Part shown: one piece after another, positions 17,344 through 26,808 of the stretch | How positions within the stretch are numbered: position 1 is the stretch's first letter | Layout: each line of letters starts with the position of its first letter | DNA from: Candidatus Obscuribacterales bacterium | Lineage (GTDB): Bacteria > Cyanobacteriota > Vampirovibrionia > Obscuribacterales > Obscuribacteraceae | Length of the DNA stretch: 64,000 nucleotides | Reading direction: 5' to 3' | Assembly: GCA_019746975.1 (NCBI GenBank) | Contig: JAIERK010000010.1 | Coordinates: 1-64,000, forward strand | Notes under the pieces: model-generated | The model's input: only the letters and a program-made list of their open reading frames with translations | Databases searched by the model: none | What the model was told of the DNA's origin: nothing | Position numbers and translations under genes: made by a program

Positions 17344-19431
17344 TCAGCTGTTTTTATCATTCAGACCCAGGTAGTACATGGTTTGCCTGGCTACATCAGT
17401 CTTAGATAACTTTGGATTCCTCGTTCCAACCTCGCTTTTCATTCGCTTAATTTGCTCTTTGTTCGACCTTGAATGATTCGCGCAAAGCCAGTAATCCATT
17501 GGACTGGGTATCAGCCACATGAGCCCGTGATTGTCCTGAGTTCTCAGAAAACACGGGACCTGCCTTTCAGACCTCTTCTTTATCGTGGGAATCGCACTAC
17601 CGAAGCTCTTTAGCGACAATGTCTTCGTGGCCAATGAGTGCTCATGAGCTGCTAGGGGTAGAGCAAGTTTTACCTCAGAATATTGATTTGCGATAGCGCT
17701 CTGGCGCTTGAGGCTATCCAGTTGAGCGACTGTATTGCCCGCGATTACAACTAGCTTTTTCTTCTCAACTAGCTGATATATGAATTCCAACAGCTCTGTG
17801 TTGCCCTGGAAAGCGTTCAAATCGCCAAGTAGAAAAGCAAATTTTCGTGGTCCGGATTCGTATTTCTTCACCCAATCAATGATGAATTGCTTACACTTCT
17901 CTGTGGCTGCAGTCCCCAGATCTTTGCCTATCTCGAGCAACGTCAACGCCGTCTCCGCAAACAGCGTGTCCTCTGCGACAAACGATCCAGACTCGTTCAT
18001 TCGAACCCGCGATGCTATGTTAGGTCCTAGTGTCTCTATCAGCTCCGCTAGCCGGGCCGAGCTAGTGCCTTTCTCGTCATCGAATCCTAGAACACGAAGG
18101 TTCGTTGAGAGCATACGCAAGGTTATAAGCGATTCAAAGAAGCTTAGATCTGCTTTCTTCGAGGCGAGCGCATAGATACTGAGCTTGTTAGTTGCATTCA
18201 GAAAAACTGGTTCTCGAGAATAAACTGCGAACCCCATCGGCCATCCGCTCAGGTCCCCGCAAGAACCTGTCACGAGCGGACAAAACACGCCCGACTGTTC
18301 TACGGGCAGGCAATGGGCAATGCCACCACTATCAATACCTAACGGCAGCCCAGACAACCAGGCGCTTCGTTGGTCAAAGTCGGGGGTAAGCAGAGCATTG
18401 TGCTTGGAGAATAGTGCGCGTGCCGCATCAATCTGCCCGCTAAAAATCGGCTCTGGTTTTTCCCTTAAGTCTCCATAGGTAGAGAAGTAGATACTGAGTT
18501 CAATAAGACGTTTGCTTTGCGTCGACAATCGATTGATTTTTCGCTTTAGCTCCGCAGGATAACTGCTAGCATCTTGCAGAACTTTTTTCTCATCTGCAAC
18601 GCGAACGTGAATACTTAAAGACGACGGAAATGGAAACGTGACGAGGCTCATAAGCCAACCAGGTTTGACTTGATCTGGTAAGTCAGAGACAACTTGGTTG
18701 GAGACCAATACCGAGTCCATTGCCATACGCCCATCTTCCTCGACCATTCGAACGCTTGGGAGAGTTGACTTGTTGAGCACCTCGACGCTCTCTTCTCTCA
18801 AACCGGATGCGTACGAAGGTCGCATACAGGAGTACAGCAATCTTCGGACTTCGGCCTTCGAGAGCAATTGCGGTTGCAAGCACTCTTTCTCGAAGATGGC
18901 GGTCACTCTGTTTGTCAGCCGACTGAGTGTGGATATCTGCTGTTGGAGTGACTCTCCGCGTGGCTGTCTCTTGCTGGACTCTGCCACCAGAATTACATAG
19001 AACTCTCGATTAGGCACCATCACTACTTCGCAAACGCGAGCGAACCACTTACGAGTGTAGTCCGCATACCATGAGAGATAGGGCGAGTCGTCGACACACA
19101 ACTTGGCGTAGGCATCCATATTCCGCTCAACGTCCACCGGCTTGTTAATCACCAGGAATTGCATCCGTGAATTCTTGCCCAGACATTGAATTGCGCTTTC
19201 GAAAGCGGCACACACCCGGTGGATCTGATCGCCAAACGCGAGGCTGAATCCATTGAGCTTCATGATGCGAACAATGCTGCCATCTTCCAGCTTGACCAAT
19301 CCGGCGCTGGCGCGCTCGCCGGATATAGAACGAATCATCGATAAGGTCTCATTCGGTTCGTCTGGTGGCGCGAAGTCGGGTCTGCGCTTCGAGTTAAACA
19401 CAAAGAGTTTCTCTTTCTTGTTCAAAGCCAT
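17344..19431 (-). CDS. VirB4/TraC-like protein lacking ATPase motifs
   Basis: 695 aa. The N-terminal half has the VirB4/TraC pattern: LEDGSIVRIMKLNGFSLAF, FLVINKPVDVERNM, then a long helical region. The second half keeps the landmarks around the ATPase core: LPLG (362-365), PMGFAVYSREPVFLN (398-412), and near the end PSPMDYWLCANHSRSNKEQIKRM (643-665), like the SP-x-E/D-YWLAT segment of VirB4. Where Walker A (G-x-SG-x-GKS) is expected it reads YALASKKADLSFF (420-432), and at Walker B it reads FAFLLGDLNAFQG. It should therefore not hydrolyse ATP. ATG 19431 has GGAGGA 6 nt upstream; the frame opens 11 codons earlier without one. No other conjugation gene is present. Homology is inferred from motif order, not searched. 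Confidence 0.7.
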   Translation of the reverse strand: MALNKKEKLFVFNSKRRPDFAPPDEPNETLSMIRSISGERASAGLVKLEDGSIVRIMKLNGFSLAFGDQIHRVCAAFESAIQCLGKNSRMQFLVINKPVDVERNMDAYAKLCVDDSPYLSWYADYTRKWFARVCEVVMVPNREFYVILVAESSKRQPRGESLQQQISTLSRLTNRVTAIFEKECLQPQLLSKAEVRRLLYSCMRPSYASGLREESVEVLNKSTLPSVRMVEEDGRMAMDSVLVSNQVVSDLPDQVKPGWLMSLVTFPFPSSLSIHVRVADEKKVLQDASSYPAELKRKINRLSTQSKRLIELSIYFSTYGDLREKPEPIFSGQIDAARALFSKHNALLTPDFDQRSAWLSGLPLGIDSGGIAHCLPVEQSGVFCPLVTGSCGDLSGWPMGFAVYSREPVFLNATNKLSIYALASKKADLSFFESLITLRMLSTNLRVLGFDDEKGTSSARLAELIETLGPNIASRVRMNESGSFVAEDTLFAETALTLLEIGKDLGTAATEKCKQFIIDWVKKYESGPRKFAFLLGDLNAFQGNTELLEFIYQLVEKKKLVVIAGNTVAQLDSLKRQSAIANQYSEVKLALPLAAHEHSLATKTLSLKSFGSAIPTIKKRSERQVPCFLRTQDNHGLMWLIPSPMDYWLCANHSRSNKEQIKRMKSEVGTRNPKLSKTDVARQTMYYLGLNDKNS

Positions 19432-19594
19432 GGAGAATCCTCCGATAGTAAACATGCTGATCAAAATTTGGAAGTCGGCTTACTTGCATCTTAACTTATC
19501 TGTTGAAGACAGTATGGTTCTGAATAGAGGACTGGAATTGACATTACATTCAAGTCCGGCTGCTCGAAATTCGCAAAGTGATTTGTGCAATCGA

Positions 19595-20227
19595 TCACAC
19601 AATGCTGGATGTTTGCGATCGTTCGTTGAGACCGGTCACGGAGATTACATCTCCTGCAATCCGCAGCTCCAATTCTCTTGGGCGCCTTTCCGTCGGTCCA
19701 TGTACGGCTCGACAGTTGTCCGCGAGGTCAAAGACACTTCTGTGACGAGGACAATAAAGCACGGGATTGTACGGCACATCTCGGACACAACAGCAGCGGT
19801 CCCCAGGCGCGCACCCGCAGTTTACTTGCCCTCGATCTTTGAGGAACTCCAATAATCCCACACATTTATAGTACGGACAGCGACGACTATAACCGACGAA
19901 CCTGTCGGGCAGCCGGACGATGAAGCTTGGTATGTCGCGCTGCACTCGTCCTTCAGGATTGAACTCTACATAGGAAAGTTTGAAGTTGAATGGTATGCAG
20001 GTCCAGACTTCAGGAAAGTCTGATATGAAAAACTCAAATGGCTGACTGGGTACGGGCAAATCCGCTGCTTGAAATACCTCGAACGGTTTCATGGTTGGCT
20101 TGAAGAAACGCATAAAAGGTGACGCGGTTAATCCAAAAGCCAAAGTGATAGGCGCACTCGCAATCACTTTTAGAACAGCACGCCGGGAAACTGTGTGCGT
20201 GTCATCGTAGGTTCTGTTTTGTTCCAT
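19595..20227 (-). CDS. Tat-exported Rieske-like protein with altered cluster ligand
   Basis: 210 aa. A twin-arginine signal (VSRRAVLKV, Arg 15-16, then a hydrophobic stretch) suggests export in folded form. The C-terminal domain resembles cytochrome b6f/bc1-type Rieske proteins: C117-P-Y-Y-K-C122 stands where CTHLGC is expected, and C159-PRH162-RSVFD where CPCHGSxF is expected. Thus the first His ligand is Tyr 119 and the second disulfide Cys is Arg. Five extra cysteines (C137, C139, C145-147) lie between the two motifs. The [2Fe-2S] centre is therefore doubtful or unusual. ATG 20227 is chosen because GAGGAGGCGGCC precedes it; the frame opens at TTG 20254. No cytochrome b or c gene is adjacent. 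It lies 163 bp upstream of the VirB4-like gene on the same strand. Confidence 0.78.
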   Translation of the reverse strand: MEQNRTYDDTHTVSRRAVLKVIASAPITLAFGLTASPFMRFFKPTMKPFEVFQAADLPVPSQPFEFFISDFPEVWTCIPFNFKLSYVEFNPEGRVQRDIPSFIVRLPDRFVGYSRRCPYYKCVGLLEFLKDRGQVNCGCAPGDRCCCVRDVPYNPVLYCPRHRSVFDLADNCRAVHGPTERRPRELELRIAGDVISVTGLNERSQTSSIV

Positions 20228-20458
20228 GGCCGCCTCCTCAGCATGTGTTGGCAACCTCCGGTCCTATTCTACCCTATGACTGAGAGGTCACCAAAAGAAT
20301 TTTTCCTCAATGCGTGTCACAATAAGTCAGTCGGGCATCTTGAAAAAATAGTATTTTCGGGTGATGACAGTTGATGTTTCGAATGCTAGATTGAACGAAG
20401 AATTCACTCGAGCACTTGCCCAACAAGCAGTACTGCACTGAAGGTTCGTGATTTCACT

Positions 20459-21115
20459 ATGCTGAAAAAATTGATCGATTCCACATCCATGCTGATAGTT
20501 TGCTGCACCATCGCGCTTCCAGTCCTCGCTTCATCAACAGACCTGGCGGAAGGTATCAAGCTCTACAACGCAAAAGAGTACGCCAGTGCAAGACCTCTCC
20601 TCGAGAAGGCTGTAAGCGAGTCGCCGAAGTCATGGCAAGCGCACTACTACCTCGCCAACGTCAATCTCGTATTAGGCAAAGCGTCGATGGCGAAGTATCA
20701 CTACGAAGCATGTCTGCAGAATTGTACAAATCCAACCATAGTCGCGCATTGCAACGCTGGTATCGCGCGAGTTGATAAGCACTCGTCCCAGGCCACCGTC
20801 GCCGCTAACAAGTCTGAAGATGAAGAACAGACCAAAAGCGCTAAGCCAATTTCCGATGCCGACGTCCAAAAGGAAAAACGAAAGGCCGAAATCATGAGGC
20901 TTGCCAAAGAAGATGTAGAAAAGATCCGAAAGCAGACCAAAGAACAACTTGAAAGTGAAATTGAAACTCATGGTCAAGTCTGGAGGAACCGTGAAACAGG
21001 AGAAAGGAGATTCGGCATAAGTAAGGACAGAGAAGCCGAAATCGAACGCGAAGGCGAAGAGAAGAGCACAAAAATAATGCAAGAGGCGGAACGAAAAATC
21101 AGGGCAATGAATTAG
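20459..21115 (+). CDS. Secreted TPR and coiled-coil protein
   Basis: 218 aa. Signal peptide (hydrophobic SMLIVCCTIALPVLASS) followed by about two TPR units (GIKLYNAKEYASARPLLEKAV, WQAHYYLANVNLVLG) and a long, highly charged C-terminal helix (about 125-218) rich in K, E and R, likely coiled coil. ATG 20459. The layout (short TPR then charged helix) suggests a periplasmic adaptor. Function unknown; it is divergent from the Rieske-like gene. Confidence 0.78.
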   Translation: MLKKLIDSTSMLIVCCTIALPVLASSTDLAEGIKLYNAKEYASARPLLEKAVSESPKSWQAHYYLANVNLVLGKASMAKYHYEACLQNCTNPTIVAHCNAGIARVDKHSSQATVAANKSEDEEQTKSAKPISDADVQKEKRKAEIMRLAKEDVEKIRKQTKEQLESEIETHGQVWRNRETGERRFGISKDREAEIEREGEEKSTKIMQEAERKIRAMN

Positions 21116-21280
21116 AGCAGTTTTTGAAAACGGTCACGGTCAATTTGGTCGTCCCCTCCGTTTCGCTAATGGTAAGCTCTGGCATAATCACGCGCGGTGA
21201 CGCCAGAGCTAATCTCCTGGGAGTCGATCTCAACAACAGAATCTGAAGTTTCGACTATAAATGTGCGGATGCGCAAAAGG

Positions 21281-22531
21281 TCATGACCGCTGACCCGAAT
21301 AGCTCGCATAGGCTGGCAGAGGTTTCGGCAAGTTCACTCGAGGCTTTTGGAAATCACCGAGCTGATGAGCGTATCGGACGGCAACAACAGTGAGCATTGC
21401 TAGAAGTGCAAAGTGGACGTTAAGCACTGAATCGTATGCAACCATGTAGACATAGTGAATCAAGATATACAGTGGCAGACTGAAAGCCGCTACAGTGGAC
21501 CATGCAGCCAGGAGCAAACTTCGGTTTCCGTGAATGCGAGCTTGTTCGATGATGACTGCAACAGCCGGAATAACCAGGATCAGATCATATCCGTGCGCAT
21601 GAGTGAGGAAGATAAAACCCAATAGCGATCCTATCGTAGCACCGACTTTCCAATACCGCCGATCCTCCCTGAAGCGGCGTGCTATCAAGTAGGAACCTAA
21701 TACAGACAGGAAGAAAAATACAAACGAAATCTGATTCGCAAATGATTCATTTACGTGCAACCGATAGAGCTGCCCTTTGAGAGTTGGCATCACTTGAATC
21801 CCTACAATCTCAGGGTGATGGCTAACATCGGAGAGCACTCCAAGGTAATTGGTCCAGGCATCCAGGCCGAAGACGGACATCGACAAGCATGCGATCAGCG
21901 ATGTAAAAGCAGCGGTAAAACAGAGGACAGAATACTTGCGCGCTCCAAACAAGAAGCCAAAGAACGAGAACAACTCATGCGGCTTGATGAGGCATAGTAG
22001 ACTTGCCGCCGCGGCGTTGTAATTATTTGCACGTTTGAGCCAGAAGAGGCAAAGACAAAATCCAAGCAGCAGAAATGGAGTAGGTTTGTTGTGTCGAATG
22101 CATTCCACGAACGGCCCGGAGATAGCGACGAGACACATTAGTAGAAGTGTCCCTCTGTTAGTAAGAGTTAGTACGTCAGCAAGTATTAGTAACGAAACGG
22201 CTATTGCGGCAATGGCAACAAAAGTGCAGAGATTGTGAGCGATTCGCGGCGATAAAAAAGAAAGCGGAATTACTAAAGGCATCGCATAAGGTGGCTCCGC
22301 TACAAATACCACTCGGTCGGGAATCCAAAAATGTTTCTTGGCCTCTTGTTTTACCAGATCCGGCTTATAGACGTCGGCGCTTCGATGCTGTGCAATCAGC
22401 TTTGCCGAAGAATAGTAAGCAGGGAAATCACTATAGTATAAATATTCATCACCAGGAGGTTGAAGCACCAAAGCTGGTATCGATAGCAACAACATGGCAA
22501 ACAAAAAATTGATAATTCGAAGTCTCAGCAT
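21281..22531 (-). CDS. GT87/DUF2029-like integral membrane glycosyltransferase
   Basis: 416 aa with about ten membrane helices and no soluble domain. The N-terminus has SDFPAYYSSAKLIAQHRSADVY and EPPYAMPLVIPLSFLSP, matching the conserved D-x-x-YY/PP-x-x-x-L pattern of GT-C type mannosyltransferases (DUF2029/GT87), which use polyprenyl-phosphate sugars at the outer face of the membrane. Later loops hold HNKPTPFLLLG and LCLIKPHELF, also usual in the family. ATG 22531 has GAGGAAATT just upstream; the frame opens at TTG 22546. Donor and acceptor cannot be read from the sequence. It stands alone, convergent with the preceding gene. Confidence 0.82.
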   Translation of the reverse strand: MLRLRIINFLFAMLLLSIPALVLQPPGDEYLYYSDFPAYYSSAKLIAQHRSADVYKPDLVKQEAKKHFWIPDRVVFVAEPPYAMPLVIPLSFLSPRIAHNLCTFVAIAAIAVSLLILADVLTLTNRGTLLLMCLVAISGPFVECIRHNKPTPFLLLGFCLCLFWLKRANNYNAAAASLLCLIKPHELFSFFGFLFGARKYSVLCFTAAFTSLIACLSMSVFGLDAWTNYLGVLSDVSHHPEIVGIQVMPTLKGQLYRLHVNESFANQISFVFFFLSVLGSYLIARRFREDRRYWKVGATIGSLLGFIFLTHAHGYDLILVIPAVAVIIEQARIHGNRSLLLAAWSTVAAFSLPLYILIHYVYMVAYDSVLNVHFALLAMLTVVAVRYAHQLGDFQKPRVNLPKPLPAYASYSGQRS

Positions 22532-23376
22532 AATTTCCTCACACAATTATTTCGCAGTCGTCGAAAGAAAAGCCCGGCCAAGCCGTGATGCAACGCGCCG
22601 CGCCGAATCGATAAGTTCAACGAGGCGTATCAAGTCAGCACCTGCCGGCACCTTGGGAGCGCCGCGGGCGGTTACGTCGATCCCATTTCACTACTTGCGC
22701 GCACGCGATCAGCGATTGATCGACGAAGCACTCACTCGATGTTCGAGCCCATGACAGGAGAAATTCATTTGGTTAATCACACAGATCAATTTCTGCAAAG
22801 GGGGTCGGTCAATTTGCAGATTAGCGATGCAGTGTGACGGAAATCGGACTCGGCAATGGAAATCGTGTTTCACGTCGTTTGAAATACAGTGCTGAGTTGA
22901 ATTTTCGGCAGTGTAAAAATGCAAGCTCTCGTCATTTTCTCCAGCACGTATGTGCCGAGCCGCTCGTACATGTCCGCGTTGGGATTTCGAGACACGCGGC
23001 ACCTAGAATGATCGTACATGCCGCGTCGGGTTCGAAAAACGCGCTGGAGCCACGATTAAGGCTGCCACGCTCGGAAAAATATTAACCTCTTTTACCAGGT
23101 CTGAATTCGTGAGAACATCGCGATGTAGGCACTTCAGGAAACAAATCGATTCGCCAAACTCGTACCTGCAGCGCTCAGGCAGTTAAATTCTCGAGCAACA
23201 CCAACCAACGTGCCACCTAGTGGGACTTTTGGGGATCAACCAGTCGGCATTTTAGCCCGCAACAAAGTCGTAACATCGTTGTAACTTTTCGCTCATATAC
23301 TGCGATATATGGGGGTTTGCAGCAATCAAACCCATTGCGGCGAAGGCGAATTGGCGGATGAATAGGGGGAGAAACC
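22532..23376. other. Long gene-free spacer
   Basis: 845 bp with only short, overlapping frames of poor composition. A + frame ending at 22754 (PFHYLRARDQRLIDEALTRC) reads like a possible gene remnant but is too short to name. Close to the next gene a CATATA/TATATG inverted repeat (near 23294-23311) and a GGGGGAG ribosome site are seen. Confidence 0.4.
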
Positions 23377-24048
23377 ATGAGAAGTAATTTCATCACCACG
23401 GTTGACACTAATGAGTCTGCAAAAGTACAAGCACCGGTTGTAAGATTCGTAGACAACCACACCGTCTCTAGTACTAATAATGGTGCCTCCTCGTGTCCTG
23501 CAGAGTTTCTCTCGAAGCTGTCAAAATGTGTTACTCCTAGTACCCCAGCTAATCTGGACTGCGACATGACTGCATTTTTTGACAAAATCGAAACGCAGTA
23601 CAGAGGGATTTTAGAAGTACTGGAACAGCTATCTGTTTTCGCGAAAGTCGAAGAGACTGTGGCAGCACTGGACGTCGCAATCGAGCGAGCACAGCAGCTT
23701 AACTCGACCGATATTTTGACAGCGAGAAAGATCCTCGTAAGAAAACTAACCACTAGCGGACAGGGCGAACATACCACTCATAAGTCGACCAACGAAGTCG
23801 TCCGGAAGTTGGAAGTTCTCAAACGTATTGAAGAAACAGAATCTTACTTGAGAATGACCCGAGGACTCTGCAGATTGAAGAACAACGATATAGCGGTTGG
23901 TAGATTCGACATCGACGTAGCCATCAACTGGTGCGAAGAGCTTGCTCAAGATCCGGTAGTCGTCAGAGACATCCTGAACACAGGAATACCTGTGGCAGAG
24001 CTCCAACAATGGTTTCCCGGATTGCAGTTTGCCCTCGCAGCCAACTAA
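23377..24048 (+). CDS. Hypothetical helical protein
   Basis: 223 aa, no signal peptide or membrane helix. After a polar N-terminus (about 1-60) it is helical throughout, with ILEVLEQLSVFAKVEETVAALDVAIERAQQL and a second helical block from about 140. ATG 23377 is preceded by GGGGGAGAAACC, a very strong ribosome site. A 186-aa antisense frame overlaps it and is a shadow. Family not recognised. Confidence 0.75.
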   Translation: MRSNFITTVDTNESAKVQAPVVRFVDNHTVSSTNNGASSCPAEFLSKLSKCVTPSTPANLDCDMTAFFDKIETQYRGILEVLEQLSVFAKVEETVAALDVAIERAQQLNSTDILTARKILVRKLTTSGQGEHTTHKSTNEVVRKLEVLKRIEETESYLRMTRGLCRLKNNDIAVGRFDIDVAINWCEELAQDPVVVRDILNTGIPVAELQQWFPGLQFALAAN

Positions 24049-24295
24049 AGCGCAATAGCAAGTGTGAATAGGGACAAAGTGCAGATGAGAGGGTGGCAAG
24101 GTACCCTCTCATCTACATCTTCTCGGATTTCGAAGACCGCATGGCGGTGGATTCTAAGTAGGGCGACGCAGGGATAAACACCGAGCGGACAATCCAGATG
24201 TTTCCTGTTTGCAAACAGTTGCAGAAGTGTTTGTGCGTCGGAAGAGTTAGCGTTAATTGGAGTATGCTGTGCGGTTGTTGTTAAAATGAACACCT

Positions 24296-25399
24296 ATGCT
24301 CAGTAAGAATCTCGAAGTCGCCCTAATTGTATGCTCAAGTCTGGTCGCAGCCACAGTGACCCAAGGATCGGCTGGAGCGGAGCCAACAGAAGGTCCGGAA
24401 TTGACACAGTCCAATGGTGTAATTCCGAATGGACCTCCGCGATTGCAGTCATTAGATGGATTCGATAAACCGCAAGAATCGAGCTCCAATAGACCTGTTG
24501 CGATCGACGGCGGCACGAATCAAGGTCTGAATGGAAAGAAGCCACCCAAGTTCGGGCGATCTCGCTCTACGATCACCGTTGATGGTATCACAAGAAAGTA
24601 TTGGCTTCACATTCCGAAGCCATACACGAAGGAGAAGCGCGTTCCGCTAGTGGTCGTGCTGCACGGCGGTGGCGGAGACGCACGGTCGGCGGAATGGGAC
24701 AGTGTAATGTCGAAGCAATCCGAAAAGGATAACTTTGTCGTCGCCTATCCGAATGGATTCATGAGAACCTGGAATGCCGGTCAGTGCTGTGGGCTCGCGC
24801 GAGTTCATAACATCGACGATGTGAAATTCGTGAGACTGATGATCTCCAGACTGGTTGAACAGCTCGGTGTGGATCGCGATCGTGTATATGTCACCGGGCT
24901 CTCCAACGGAGGTATGCTTACCTATCGTATCGCCAGTGAGCTTGCCGATGTGGTGGCGGCGGTCGCGCCAGTCGAGGGATGCATGTACGATGTGGAATCG
25001 ACGTCTGATACACCAATCAGCGTTATAGCGTTTCATGGAAAGAACGACCATGTTGTGCGTTATGAAGGTGGTCTTGGATGGCTCGGTGCGTACCAGTTAA
25101 AGGCTGCCCCCGTAGCGTCAGCAATCGAATACTGGATGAAGCGCAACCAATGCGATCCAACACCCATACGCGAAGAGCAGGGCAATCTCGTCAAAGAGCT
25201 TTATACCAATGGGAAAAACGGCACAGAGGTTTGTCTCTATACACTTAAGGATGGAAAACATGCATGGCCGGGGGGTCGACGCGCCTCTTTCATCTTCGAT
25301 AAACCAATAGATTACGTGTCCGCCACGGACGTAATGTGTCAGTTCTTTTGGGCACATCCAAGGAAAAGCGTCCTAACCGACCTCGGACAAACCAACTGA
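24296..25399 (+). CDS. Secreted PHB-depolymerase/feruloyl-esterase-like hydrolase (LpqC type)
   Basis: 367 aa. An N-terminal signal-like segment (LIVCSSLVAATVTQGSAGA) and Pro/Asn-rich linker (30-85) precede an alpha/beta hydrolase domain. VPLVVVLHGGGG is the oxyanion region, VYVTGLSNGGML holds the G-x-S-x-G nucleophile, ISVIAFHGKNDHVVRY carries the acid, and GKHAWPGG holds the catalytic His. These are the landmarks of the PHB depolymerase/LpqC group, which hydrolyses esters of polyesters or feruloyl-sugars outside the cell. ATG 24296 is the in-frame start; an overlapping ATG 24286 is out of frame. The stop codon lies within a 61-bp direct repeat. Exact substrate unknown. Confidence 0.88.
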   Translation: MLSKNLEVALIVCSSLVAATVTQGSAGAEPTEGPELTQSNGVIPNGPPRLQSLDGFDKPQESSSNRPVAIDGGTNQGLNGKKPPKFGRSRSTITVDGITRKYWLHIPKPYTKEKRVPLVVVLHGGGGDARSAEWDSVMSKQSEKDNFVVAYPNGFMRTWNAGQCCGLARVHNIDDVKFVRLMISRLVEQLGVDRDRVYVTGLSNGGMLTYRIASELADVVAAVAPVEGCMYDVESTSDTPISVIAFHGKNDHVVRYEGGLGWLGAYQLKAAPVASAIEYWMKRNQCDPTPIREEQGNLVKELYTNGKNGTEVCLYTLKDGKHAWPGGRRASFIFDKPIDYVSATDVMCQFFWAHPRKSVLTDLGQTN

Positions 25400-25515
25400 C
25401 GAGGTTTCTCTAGACGGAATAACGGGACTTCGAAACCGTGCCCTCGGAGGAATACAACTGACAAGCTGTACCTGCACGGAATAACAGGCCTTGAAACTAT
25501 GTTCTCCGAGGAATA
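25393..25515. repeat. Imperfect tandem duplication of about 61 bp
   Basis: Unit 1 (25393-25454) and unit 2 (25455-25515) both begin CAACTGAC and share CGGAATAAC and GAGGAATA blocks. Unit 1 contains the stop codon of the esterase gene; unit 2 is non-coding. It looks like a diverged segmental duplication. Confidence 0.7.
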
Positions 25516-25857
25516 CGAGCGCGTCTCATCCCGACAGTTTCCGGATTCATTCGCTGCAACTTCCACTCGCTGAATACCAGCTAAGAAACTGCAATTTCAG
25601 TTTTGGGATGAACTTTTCGAGTTTATATCTACAGCAAGAAACAAGCAGAAGACCTTGTGTTCAAGCGAGATAAAGGAATTCTGCCGAGTGCATAAAATTT
25701 AATCGGAGCAGCGTTTAATAAAATCTCTAAAAAATAGTATTGTCGATAGTTTATCCACAACGCCGCAATAGCTACTAGTTCTCGAAATTTTCCTTATCCA
25801 CAAAGTAATGAATCTGGACTAGGATCTTTAGCGTTCGGCTCAGTGGCTGCGAGAACC
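25400..25857. other. AT-rich spacer
   Basis: 458 bp. Its first part is the tandem duplication; the rest (25516-25857) is AT-rich with short A/T runs and two TTATCCACA-like words (near 25750 and 25795). No gene seen. Confidence 0.4.
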
Positions 25858-26574
25858 ATGCAAACACAATCGAAAGAGACCACCATCGCCCAAAGAATTA
25901 AAAAGCTGCTCGCGTTAGCCGATGGGAATCAAAATGAGCACGAAAGAGCAGCAGCCATGAAGCTAGCGATGGAGCTGCTGGCAAAACATAACCTTGACAT
26001 GGCCGCAGTCAAAGAACTCTCTTACGATCAGGATGTCTCCGAGTATCGTGCCTTCCTCAAGCTCGACCCATGGACGAGATACGTCATTAATGCGGCCTGC
26101 GCACTCTACTACACTGAGATGATTATGAGAGCGGAATATCGCGGCTACTATCATGATAGAAAGGAGTACCATCCGACTATAGTTGGGACGGAAGAGAACA
26201 TTGCCGTCACGATAGAGGTCGCCGGTTGGCTCATCAACTCAATCAGATGCGAGAGTAACTGGTTGTTCACTGAGCCGCATGAGCGGCGAAGCTTCAGACT
26301 CGGAGCTGCGCACAGGGTTTACAAAAGGGCTTGCGAAATTGTCAAGGAAGAGTCTATTCCCACCTCAAATCCTACCGGGAGCAGTGCTCTGACCGTACTT
26401 AGGAATGAGCTCGAACAAGCCAACAAGCGATATCTAGCAGGAAAAAAATTAGGAACCTTCAAAGGGCGCTCAAGCTATTCAGACAGCGATGCTTACGAGA
26501 AGGGCTCGATGTATGGAGATTCCGTAAATCTGGGGAAGAAGACAACTCGGCGGGCGATCACTCTTCGGGAGTGA
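25858..26574 (+). CDS. DUF2786 domain protein
   Basis: 238 aa from ATG 25858. The N-terminal 45 residues (IAQRIKKLLALADGNQNEHERAAAMKLAMELLAKHNLDM, cited in part) are the DUF2786 signature, a helical domain with the invariant LLA...E..AA..A..LL..H.L pattern. The middle (80-170) resembles the associated domain often fused to it, and the tail has a Ser/Tyr-rich turn (SSYSDSDAYEKGSMYG). Such proteins are often on phages and integrated elements but their role is unknown. GTG 25843 could also start the frame; neither has a strong ribosome site. Confidence 0.82.
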   Translation: MQTQSKETTIAQRIKKLLALADGNQNEHERAAAMKLAMELLAKHNLDMAAVKELSYDQDVSEYRAFLKLDPWTRYVINAACALYYTEMIMRAEYRGYYHDRKEYHPTIVGTEENIAVTIEVAGWLINSIRCESNWLFTEPHERRSFRLGAAHRVYKRACEIVKEESIPTSNPTGSSALTVLRNELEQANKRYLAGKKLGTFKGRSSYSDSDAYEKGSMYGDSVNLGKKTTRRAITLRE

Positions 26575-26808
26575 AATCCACAAAGTCTAGTGCCAATATG
26601 AGCTTGCTCACGAAAAACCAGATCGACGAAAAACTTCAGAAGCATAATAGATGCGCTGTGCGACCAGGGCAATCGTTGACAGAAGGTATTTCCCTCCAGT
26701 CCTCACGGAGTTGTGGGCAGCATGAGATTTTTTGCCTCAGCCACAGACCGAGTGGCCTAGAGCCACCTAGATTCTTGGTGCTATCGGCGATACCAACTTT
26801 CCTGAAAC

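Noticed and set aside
23010-23045. GGGTTCGAA word suggesting a tRNA T-loop
   Set aside because: No acceptor stem or cloverleaf could be folded around it.
23217-23777. 186-aa minus frame opposite the 23377 gene
   Set aside because: Antisense shadow; the plus gene has the strong ribosome site and better codon use.
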